From NCBI GenBank assembly GCA_002354005.1, contig DEKS01000181.1:1-7390 (forward strand): DNA of 7,390 nucleotides, given 5' to 3'. The notes under the pieces are model-generated. The model was not told the origin of the DNA. It made no database searches and was given only the letters and a program-made list of their open reading frames with translations. Origin of the DNA: Bacteroidales bacterium UBA2716. Lineage in GTDB: Bacteria > Bacteroidota > Bacteroidia > Bacteroidales > UBA932. The translations under genes were made by a program, and so were the position numbers. Of the stretch, positions 1-6,674 are shown piece by piece; the first letter of the stretch is position 1; every line of letters starts with the position of its first letter.

Positions 1-1416
1 CACCGCTGGGGCTTCTTCCCGTCCGCCGCAGTGTCCTGGACCATCTCCAACGAGCCCTGGATGGAAGCTTCCCACAGCTGGCTGGACCAGCTCAAGCTCC
101 GTTACAGCTTTGGTACCGCCGGTAACAACAACATCCCCACGGGCCAGCTCATGAAGGAATATGCTTCCAGCACTTCCTCCTGGATTTCCATGTCCAACAA
201 CATCTTCACCGCCGGTAAGGTGCTCAACAACCCTAACCTCACCTGGGAAACCACCTACACCCACAACCTGGGTTTGGACTTCGGCTTCTTCCAGAACCGC
301 CTGAGCGGTAGCATCGAGGCCTATCAGAACGACACCAAGAACCTGCTCATTAATTTCCCTATCCCCGGTTCCGGTTATGACAGCCAGTACCAGAACGTAG
401 GTTCCACCCGCAACCGCGGTGTTGAACTCACCCTGAACGCGCCTATCATTTCCAAGAAGGACTACTCCCTGAGCATCGGCGGCAACATTGCCTACAATGT
501 GAACCGCGTGACGGACCTGGGCGGTCTGGAAAGCATCACCGCACAGTCCTACTGGGCTTCTTCCGAAATCGGTGACGATTATATTGTCCAGGTGGGCCAG
601 CCGCTGGGCAACATGTACGGTTACAAGAGCGACGGTTTCTATACCGTGGACGACTTCACCTGGGATGGCACCAAGTGGGTGCTGAACGAGGGTGTTGTGG
701 ACTGCTCCGGTATCATCGGCTCCGCCTACATGCGTCCGGGTGCCCCCAAGTACAAGGATATCGCCCTGAATGCCGACAAACTTGACGAGGAAGGCAACGT
801 GATTGGCAAGACCACGGACGGCAAGCTCACCGTGGCCGACCGTACCGTCATCGGCAATGCCGCTCCGGATTTCACCGGCGGTTTCAACATCTCCGCCTAC
901 GTGAGGGGCTTCGACTTCAGCGCCAACTTCAACTTCATGATCGGCAACCAGGTGTACAACGCCAACAAGATTGAATTCACAAGCTCCCGTAAGTACTACA
1001 ACCGCAACCTGCTCAACAGCATGGACGTGTCCAAGCGTTGGACCAATGTGGACTGGACAACCGGAGAACTGGTGAACGATCCCGACCAGCTGCGCGCCAT
1101 GAACGCTGGCAAGACCATGTGGAACCCGGCCATTGGCCAGGCTGTCTTCAGCGACTGGGCGGTGGAGGATGGCTCCTTCCTGCGTCTGGGCAGCGCCACC
1201 ATTGGCTACACCCTGCCGGAGAACCTCACCAAGAAGATTTACATCCGCAAACTCCGCGTGTACGTGACGGGTACCAACCTGTTCTGCCTCACCAAGTACT
1301 CCGGTTACGACCCCGAAGTGGATACCCGTCGTTCCACCCCGCTTACCCCGGGCGTAGACTACTCCGCTTATCCTAAGAGCATCGGCTTTGTGGCCGGTAT
1401 CAACCTCACCTTCTAA
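1..1416 (+). CDS. SusC/RagA-family TonB-dependent outer-membrane transporter, 3' part (5' truncated)
   Basis: This is the C-terminal 471 residues of a SusC-like outer-membrane beta-barrel that imports oligosaccharides with energy from TonB. The reading frame is open from base 1, beginning RWGFFPSAAVSWTIS, a typical SusC barrel strand; the GTG at 31 lies inside this strand and is not the start. Further family hallmarks are NPNLTWETT (fragment residues 77-85), the GLDFGFFQNRLSGSIEAYQN strand, the NVGSTRNRGVELTL strand, and a final strand ending INLTF with a C-terminal Phe, as expected for an outer-membrane barrel. Full-length SusC proteins are about 1000 residues, so the signal peptide, carboxypeptidase-like domain and plug lie off the left edge. 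The susD-like gene follows after 12 bases, implying co-transcription and a SusCD complex. The substrate cannot be read from the barrel alone. No frameshift was seen. Confidence 0.96.
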   Translation, partial: HRWGFFPSAAVSWTISNEPWMEASHSWLDQLKLRYSFGTAGNNNIPTGQLMKEYASSTSSWISMSNNIFTAGKVLNNPNLTWETTYTHNLGLDFGFFQNRLSGSIEAYQNDTKNLLINFPIPGSGYDSQYQNVGSTRNRGVELTLNAPIISKKDYSLSIGGNIAYNVNRVTDLGGLESITAQSYWASSEIGDDYIVQVGQPLGNMYGYKSDGFYTVDDFTWDGTKWVLNEGVVDCSGIIGSAYMRPGAPKYKDIALNADKLDEEGNVIGKTTDGKLTVADRTVIGNAAPDFTGGFNISAYVRGFDFSANFNFMIGNQVYNANKIEFTSSRKYYNRNLLNSMDVSKRWTNVDWTTGELVNDPDQLRAMNAGKTMWNPAIGQAVFSDWAVEDGSFLRLGSATIGYTLPENLTKKIYIRKLRVYVTGTNLFCLTKYSGYDPEVDTRRSTPLTPGVDYSAYPKSIGFVAGINLTF

Positions 1417-1428
1417 TCCGCTGAAGAC

Positions 1429-3273
1429 ATGAAAAAGATTCTATATATCCTTTCTGCGGCCACCATGGCCATCCTGGCGGTTTCCTGCGAAAAGTTCCTG
1501 GATTCGGAGTCCCCGTCCACGTTTGACGCGGCTACCGTGTATTCCAACTATTCCCTCACGGAGAACACCATTTTCTCCATCGCCCAGAGCTTTGGTGAAA
1601 CCAACAACTATCGCGGCCGTTATCTTCCCTATATTGGCCTGAACAGCGATATCGAGTGGTACAATACCTTCAAGCCCACCGACGAAAAGTATCAGATTGC
1701 CGCTTACAGCCTGCTGCCCAACAACAGCCAGCTGAACCAGGAAAACGGCCCCTTCGCCAAGATGTACGAAGCCATCGAGCGCGCCAACCTGGTTATTGAA
1801 GGCATTCGCCAGTATGGAAATCCTGCGGAGAAAGCCGACATGGCCTATCTCCTGGGCGAAGCCCTCACGCTCCGTGCCATGATTTACTATGACCTGGTAC
1901 GTGCCTGGGGCGATGTCCCTGCCCGTTTCTCTTCTACTTCCAGCGAAACCATCTATGTGGCCAAGGCCAGCCGCGACGAAATCTTCAAGCAGCTGCTTGC
2001 CGACCTGGACGAGGCTATCCCGTATCTGCCGTATCCCGGCCAGAGTGCCGCTACCCTGCGTACTGACCGCGTGAACAAGATGTTCGCGGAGGGCCTGTAT
2101 GCCCGCATCGCCCTGATGGCTGCCGGTTATGCCCAGCGTCCGGAAGACGGTATGGTGGGTACCGGTGACCTGGGCGAGAACCGCCTCTCCAACGACCCCG
2201 AGCTGCAGGCCGACGTCCTCTATCCCAAGGCCCTGGCCTACCTGCGTGACGCCATCGCGTCCGGAACGGCTTCCCTGGAAGACTTCGAGACTTACTGGAA
2301 GAACCAGAGCAACCAGAACAACCTGGTGGCCGGTCCCGGTCATGAGACCCTGTATGTGATTCCGTTCTCCGACGGCCGCGGCCGCTGGAATTACACCTTC
2401 GCGGTGCGCTCGGAAGGTTCCAAGTACGCCGGTGGCGCTACGGTAACCCGTGGCGGCGATGCCGGTCCGGTGCCTACCATGTGGTTCAAATACGACGCCA
2501 ACGACGTCCGTCGTGACATCACCTGCGTGAACTGGCGCTGGAATGCGGATAACGAGCAGGAACTGGTGGGTATCCAGAAGTGGTATTTCGGTAAATATCG
2601 CTGGGAATGGATGGAACGCAATCCTTACACTGGCGGTAACGACGATGGCGTGAAGCCCGTTGTCCTGCGCTATGCCGACATCCTCCTGATGGCAGCCGAA
2701 CTGGCCAATGCCGAGGGTGATTTGTCTACCGCCAAGGATTATCTCCTCCAGGTCCGCGAGCGTGCCTTCAAGGGCCACGAGGAACTGGCCGAGCTGTATG
2801 TGGACGCCATTGACAGTGAAGAGGAAATGTTCGATGCCATTGTGGACGAACGTGCCTTTGAGTTCTGCGGCGAAATGACCCGCAAGTTCGACCTCATCCG
2901 CTGGGGCATCCTCAAGGAGAAGCTGGACCAGGCCAAGGCCGAGATGAAGGCCCTGCGTGACCTCACCGCTCCCTTCGACAATGTGAACCTGCTGGGCGGC
3001 GACGTGTACTATCAGCTGGACGGCGACAAGGTGGTCATTTACGGCTTCAACGGTGAGGCTGTCAAGCCTGCCGGCGCCTGGGAGAAGAAGGCCGAATACT
3101 TCAACAAGATTGTGGACAGCAAGGGCGCCGATACCGGCCTCTACGATGCCCTCATCAACGGCATTTACAATACGGACGACCCCGAACAGCACATGTTCTG
3201 GCCCATCTTCAACACTACCATGATCAACAGTCAGGGTAAGATTAAGAACGACTATGGTTACGACAACCTTTAA
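1429..3273 (+). CDS. SusD/RagB-family surface glycan-binding lipoprotein
   Basis: This 614-residue protein is the SusD-like lid of the SusC transporter, anchored on the outer membrane and binding glycan at the cell surface. It starts MKKILYILSAATMAILAVSC; Cys20 is the predicted lipidated residue (lipobox LAVSC), followed by EKFLD as is usual for SusD proteins. Family motifs appear in order: LRAMIYYDLVRAWGDVPARF (148-167, in the TPR-like helices), RVNKMFAEGLYARIALMAAG (near 212-231), RYADILLMAAELANAEGD (414-431), DERAFEF (473-479) and RKFDLIRWG (485-493). The C-terminal tail contains WPIFNTTMIN and NDYGY. Length is normal for the family. The ATG at 1429 is supported by the signal peptide directly behind it; there is no Shine-Dalgarno motif in the 12-base gap, which is usual in Bacteroidetes. 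It is probably in one operon with the flanking genes. The bound glycan cannot be told from sequence. Confidence 0.97.
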   Translation: MKKILYILSAATMAILAVSCEKFLDSESPSTFDAATVYSNYSLTENTIFSIAQSFGETNNYRGRYLPYIGLNSDIEWYNTFKPTDEKYQIAAYSLLPNNSQLNQENGPFAKMYEAIERANLVIEGIRQYGNPAEKADMAYLLGEALTLRAMIYYDLVRAWGDVPARFSSTSSETIYVAKASRDEIFKQLLADLDEAIPYLPYPGQSAATLRTDRVNKMFAEGLYARIALMAAGYAQRPEDGMVGTGDLGENRLSNDPELQADVLYPKALAYLRDAIASGTASLEDFETYWKNQSNQNNLVAGPGHETLYVIPFSDGRGRWNYTFAVRSEGSKYAGGATVTRGGDAGPVPTMWFKYDANDVRRDITCVNWRWNADNEQELVGIQKWYFGKYRWEWMERNPYTGGNDDGVKPVVLRYADILLMAAELANAEGDLSTAKDYLLQVRERAFKGHEELAELYVDAIDSEEEMFDAIVDERAFEFCGEMTRKFDLIRWGILKEKLDQAKAEMKALRDLTAPFDNVNLLGGDVYYQLDGDKVVIYGFNGEAVKPAGAWEKKAEYFNKIVDSKGADTGLYDALINGIYNTDDPEQHMFWPIFNTTMINSQGKIKNDYGYDNL

Positions 3274-3287
3274 TTGACTGACGCATT

Positions 3288-6200
3288 ATGAACTACAAGA
3301 ATATTTTGAAAGTTTCTCTGGCTGCCCTGGCCTCACTGGCCGTGCTCGCCGGCTGCGCCAAGAAGGAGTTCAAGGAAATCACTGAACTCTCCCTGAAGCG
3401 TTGCCTGGAGCCGCAGAACCTGAGTGCCCGCGTAGACGTAACCACCGGTGACCATGTCGCCTTTGGCTGGGACGTGAACAAGGACGCCGACGGATACCTC
3501 CTCACGGTGTACACCGATGAGGAAATGACCGAGTTTGAAGACTCCTGGAATCTGGAACCGGACGAGGTCCCGGTCATCATCCGCCTCACGGCCGACCAGA
3601 AATACTGGTTCACCGTACAGGCCTATCGCGTGGACAAAGAGGGTGTTCCCATTGAGACCACCCTGTCCAACCTGGCGGTGTACGATGGCAGCATCAAGAC
3701 CTACGCGGTTAAGGACAACCTGTTCCTGGAAGTCACCGGCCGCACGGAAAATACCGTTTCCCTGGCCTGGAGCAAGGACGCCGATGACTACGAGGAAGTG
3801 ACCGAGCTCCGCGCCGTTCCTGTGAAGGGCGGCAAGACCGTGAAAAAGGAACTCAGCGCTGCTGAGGCTACCGCCGCAGCCGCCACCATCGAAGGCCTGG
3901 AACCCTCTACCGAGTACCAGATCACGCTCTTCTACATGAGTGCCTCCCGTGGTGCTCGTGACACCTGGACCAAGGCCGAGAAGGGTGAGGCTACGCTGAT
4001 TACCGACGAGGCCGGCCTCAAGACCGCGGTCATCGACGGTGGTGAATACTATCTGGCATACAGCGATACGCCTTACTCCATGAGTTCTGCCAAGCCCGTT
4101 GCCAGCCTGTCCCTGGTGGGCGAACTGGGCCCGAACGGCGAGAAGCCCGTGGTTACCGGTAAGGTGGAACTCACCGCCGACCTGGCCGAGGCAAACGCCA
4201 ACCTGTACTTCGAGAACATCAAGTTCGACGGTGCAGCCGGTTCCCGTATCGTGGAGCACACCGGTGGCAGCCCCGTGATTGGTAGCATCAAGTTCGTGAA
4301 CTGCGAAATCACCAACTTCCTGGCCGGTTTCTTCTATGGCAACAACGACAATGTCGTGAAGATTCAGAACTTCACCTTCGACTCCTGCGACATGTACGGC
4401 ATTCCGGGTTCCGGCGGCGATGCGTTCGATATCCGTAAAACCACGGAAATCGATGAAATCGCTTTCGTCAACAACACCATGTACGACGGTATCCGTACCC
4501 TGTTCCGTATCGACGCCTCCGACGCCATCAAGATTGGCAAGATTACCTTCGAGAACAACACCGTGAAGAACATCGCCACCATTGACGATGGTAACAACCG
4601 CGGTATCTTTGCCGTGCGTGTTGCCCACGAGATGTCCCTGAAGAACAACCTCTTCCTGTGGGAAGACGGTGGCAAGACGGATGAAGCTGTTGTGGACAAA
4701 GCCCAGCTGTTCCAGGATAACGCCAACACCGTTCTTCCTACGCTGAACGCTTCCGGCAACTACAGCTATGCCAACGGCAAGGACTTCTTCAAGAAGCTTT
4801 CCGCCGCCGAAGCCGGCTTCAAGGTGATGAATGTGGATCCTTGCTACAACTCCAAGGGTAACTTCTTCCAACTGGCCGCCCAGGACCTCATCGAAGGTCA
4901 GGTAGGTGCTTCCAAGTGGTGGATTTCCTACGTGGAGAAACCCGAGGACCTCACCCAGAACGTAATTACCGAGGCCCACACCTGGAACCTCCAGGATGCC
5001 AGCCTCTTCGCCGGTGAGGTGAAGAACAGCCGCGTCCGTGACGAACTCCTGCTGGTGGGCTCCGAGGAAACCCCGATGAATGCCGATGGTGCCATCAACT
5101 TCCTCAGCGCTACGCCGCTTACCCGCAAGGGCGTTCCTACCGTGGGCTATGCCGCCTTCAAGATTGACGCTCCCGGTTCCGTGGACCTGCTGGTTGCAGA
5201 CGGCGCCAAGACCGGTGCCAGCGTGGTGGTCGCCCTGCTGGATGACAACGGCATTGAAGTGAAGGGTGGCGTGGCCGCTTCTTCCGCCGGTGTGCAGAAG
5301 GTGGTTATCCCCGAGGTGAGTGGCGAAGGCATGGTTTACCTCTACGCCAACGGTCCCATCTCCCTCACCAAGCTGGCCTGGAGCGAGGATGTGCTGGCCC
5401 TGAACAAGGTACTGGCTACGCCCAAGCCCGTGGTGGATCCCGTGACCATCCAGGAAGGCGAGGCTGCCCCTGTCACCATTACCTGGGAAGCTATCGACAA
5501 TGCCGCCTCTTATCAGGTGGTCTTCAACAAGCGCACCCAGGAACCGCAGACGGAGCTCAGCTTCACCGTTGCCGCAGAGGACATAGCTGCCCTCAAGGCT
5601 GGTCTGTACACCTTCACCGTGCAGGCGCTCCCGCGCGAAAACGACATCTATTATGTAGCTTCCGACAAGGGCGCCGCTTCCTTCGCCATCCAGCCTAAGG
5701 GTGGGGAAGAGCAGGTGGAGGTAACCCTCACCTGGGACTTCTCCGATGCCGATTGGCAGGCTGAGTTTGCCAAGCTGGGTGATCCGGGCAAGGAGATCGC
5801 CAGTGCAGACTTTGCCTTCAATGATCTCCATTTCTTCTGGTCCAACAAGTGCAAGTATAACACGACGTTCTTCCAGTGGGGTGGAAAGAGCAGTGGCACC
5901 GACCGTTATGTGAGCTTTACTGCACCTGAGCAGGGAACCCTCAAGGTATGGGCTTCCAACACGGGTGACACCGAAGACCTCACCCGTATGGTGACGGTGG
6001 ACGTGAATGGGGATGTCCAGAGCCAGGCTGGTGGCTATGCTGCCAAGGATGGCCAGCACGAACTGGAATTCTCCGTTGCTGCCGGTGAGGTGAAGATCTA
6101 TCCTACCGGAAACGGTCTCCGTTTCTACAAGATAGAATTCACTTACATGAGTGGCGCTAAGCAGGCCATCGAATACGATTGGGACTTCGCCGCATCCGAT

Positions 6201-6599
6201 TGGCAGACCGAGTTTGCCAAGCTGGGTGATCCGGGCAAGGAGATCGCCAGCGCCGACTTCACCTACGATAACCTCCATTTCTTCTGGTCCAACAAGTGCA
6301 AATACAACACGACGTTCTTCCAGTGGGGTGGAAAGAGTAGTGGCACCGACCGTTATGTTAGCTTTACCGCACCCGAACAGGGAACTCTCAAGGTGTGGGC
6401 TTCCAACACGGGTGACACCGAAGACCTCACCCGTATGGTAACGGTGGATGTGAATGGTGATGTCCAGAGCCAGGCTGGTGGCTATGCCGCCAAGGATGGC
6501 CAGCACGAACTGGAATTCTCCGTCGCAGCTGGTGAGGTGAAGATCTATCCTACCGGAAACGGTCTCCGTTTCTACCACATCTACTACACCAATCAGTAG
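3288..6599 (+). CDS. Multidomain surface lipoprotein: FN3-like domains, DUF4957/DUF5123-type beta-helix and duplicated C-terminal module (putative surface glycan-binding protein)
   Basis: The protein has 1103 residues. It starts with a lipoprotein signal peptide; Cys23 is the predicted lipidated residue (lipobox LAGC, then AKKE). Two FN3-like beta domains follow (about 41-134 and 145-235; the second has the FN3-like GLEPSTEYQITLF). Residues about 237-547 look like a right-handed beta-helix of the DUF4957/DUF5123 type, with repeated short strands such as LYFENIKFDG, IKFVNCEI and ITFENNTVKNI and an ending DLIEGQVGASKWW typical of DUF5123. A beta-sandwich-like module (about 560-700), a third FN3-like domain (about 709-805) and two near-identical modules (812-953 and 961-1102) complete it. 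In known PULs such proteins sit after susCD, often in pectin loci, and are treated as surface glycan-binding proteins; that role is inferred here. A catalytic role for the beta-helix is not excluded, but I saw no convincing lyase active site. Domain borders are by eye. It starts 14 bases after susD, without a Shine-Dalgarno motif. No type IX secretion tail is present; the protein ends with the second repeat. Confidence 0.85.
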   Translation: MNYKNILKVSLAALASLAVLAGCAKKEFKEITELSLKRCLEPQNLSARVDVTTGDHVAFGWDVNKDADGYLLTVYTDEEMTEFEDSWNLEPDEVPVIIRLTADQKYWFTVQAYRVDKEGVPIETTLSNLAVYDGSIKTYAVKDNLFLEVTGRTENTVSLAWSKDADDYEEVTELRAVPVKGGKTVKKELSAAEATAAAATIEGLEPSTEYQITLFYMSASRGARDTWTKAEKGEATLITDEAGLKTAVIDGGEYYLAYSDTPYSMSSAKPVASLSLVGELGPNGEKPVVTGKVELTADLAEANANLYFENIKFDGAAGSRIVEHTGGSPVIGSIKFVNCEITNFLAGFFYGNNDNVVKIQNFTFDSCDMYGIPGSGGDAFDIRKTTEIDEIAFVNNTMYDGIRTLFRIDASDAIKIGKITFENNTVKNIATIDDGNNRGIFAVRVAHEMSLKNNLFLWEDGGKTDEAVVDKAQLFQDNANTVLPTLNASGNYSYANGKDFFKKLSAAEAGFKVMNVDPCYNSKGNFFQLAAQDLIEGQVGASKWWISYVEKPEDLTQNVITEAHTWNLQDASLFAGEVKNSRVRDELLLVGSEETPMNADGAINFLSATPLTRKGVPTVGYAAFKIDAPGSVDLLVADGAKTGASVVVALLDDNGIEVKGGVAASSAGVQKVVIPEVSGEGMVYLYANGPISLTKLAWSEDVLALNKVLATPKPVVDPVTIQEGEAAPVTITWEAIDNAASYQVVFNKRTQEPQTELSFTVAAEDIAALKAGLYTFTVQALPRENDIYYVASDKGAASFAIQPKGGEEQVEVTLTWDFSDADWQAEFAKLGDPGKEIASADFAFNDLHFFWSNKCKYNTTFFQWGGKSSGTDRYVSFTAPEQGTLKVWASNTGDTEDLTRMVTVDVNGDVQSQAGGYAAKDGQHELEFSVAAGEVKIYPTGNGLRFYKIEFTYMSGAKQAIEYDWDFAASDWQTEFAKLGDPGKEIASADFTYDNLHFFWSNKCKYNTTFFQWGGKSSGTDRYVSFTAPEQGTLKVWASNTGDTEDLTRMVTVDVNGDVQSQAGGYAAKDGQHELEFSVAAGEVKIYPTGNGLRFYHIYYTNQ
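5721..6146 (+). repeat. Tandem in-frame duplication, copy 1 (C-terminal module, residues 812-953 of the large lipoprotein)
   Basis: This is the first of two direct repeats, each 426 bases long, offset by exactly 447 bases (149 codons). It encodes a module that opens LTWDFSDADW and closes with LRFYKIEFTY. The pattern (W-D-F opening, a central GTLKVWAS strand, a late VKIYPTGNGLRFY strand) resembles beta-sandwich modules attached to secreted Bacteroidetes pectinolytic proteins; a carbohydrate-binding role is an inference. Aromatic residues are plentiful (FFW, FFQW, VWAS), which fits ligand stacking. Confidence 0.95.
6168..6593 (+). repeat. Tandem in-frame duplication, copy 2 (residues 961-1102 of the large lipoprotein)
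   Basis: This is the second direct repeat, separated from the first by 21 bases encoding MSGAKQA. Over 396 aligned bases (5733-6128 against 6180-6575) I count 30 differences, about 92% identity, with no gaps. The first 31 codons carry all the amino-acid changes; the next 101 codons carry 16 differences, all silent third-position changes. Only one codon follows the repeat before the TAG stop, so this module is the very end of the protein. Confidence 0.95.
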
Positions 6600-6610
6600 T
6601 CTTCTTATTT

Positions 6611-6642
6611 AAGGGAGCCGGGGGTGATACCCCGACTCTCTT
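6611..6642 (+). terminator. Strong hairpin between the large lipoprotein gene and uxaC (possible terminator or mRNA-stabilising element)
   Basis: The left arm 6611-6623 pairs with 6630-6642 around a six-base loop (GTGATA). The stem has 12 pairs, including one G-T pair, with a single C/A mismatch (6618/6635); its core is CGGGG against CCCCG. It starts 11 bases after the stop codon of the lipoprotein gene. The right arm ends CTCTCTT, but no long T-tract follows (next bases are CCAAGAAAAAC), so it is not a classical E. coli-type terminator. It could terminate, attenuate, or mark a stable 3' end that lowers uxaC expression relative to the upstream genes. Confidence 0.6.
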
Positions 6643-6674
6643 CCAAGAAAAACAATATTAAAACACATAACATT
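6643..6674 (+). promoter_or_regulatory. AT-rich untranslated leader of uxaC
   Basis: This 32-base stretch is strikingly A/T-rich compared with the surrounding coding DNA and runs straight into the uxaC ATG. It has no Shine-Dalgarno motif; A-rich, weakly structured leaders are the usual start context in Bacteroidetes. I could not find a convincing Bacteroidetes promoter (TTG near -33 with TAnnTTTG near -7) here, so a separate uxaC promoter is possible but unsupported. Confidence 0.4.

Noticed and set aside
31..33. GTG as the start of the first gene.
   Set aside because: The frame is open to base 1 and the residues before the GTG (RWGFFPSAA) are conserved SusC sequence, so the gene simply begins outside the window.
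1038..1376. A 112-codon + strand frame inside the susC-like gene.
   Set aside because: It is out of frame with a clear SusC barrel and gives a Arg/Pro/His-rich translation typical of frame shadows in GC-rich DNA.
1441..3192. A 583-codon open frame on the - strand.
   Set aside because: It is a codon-register shadow of the susD-like gene, which has all the SusD family motifs on the + strand.
3996..4925. Pectate lyase enzyme call for the beta-helix region.
   Set aside because: The fold resembles pectate lyases, but no clear set of catalytic and calcium-binding residues could be identified by eye, and DUF4957/DUF5123 proteins are not established lyases.
3333..6578. A 1081-codon open frame on the - strand.
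   Set aside because: It is in exact codon register with the + strand lipoprotein gene and is open only because that gene lacks TTA, CTA and TCA codons. Its translation is low-complexity and matches no family I know, while the + strand product has a signal peptide and clear domains.
5721..6593. Insertion element or CRISPR explanation for the long direct repeats.
   Set aside because: Both copies are in frame within one gene, with no transposase, inverted ends or spacer pattern, so internal gene duplication is sufficient.
6168..6599. Type IX secretion C-terminal sorting domain.
   Set aside because: The protein ends with the binding-like module itself and has a lipoprotein signal peptide; no separate conserved C-terminal sorting tail is present.
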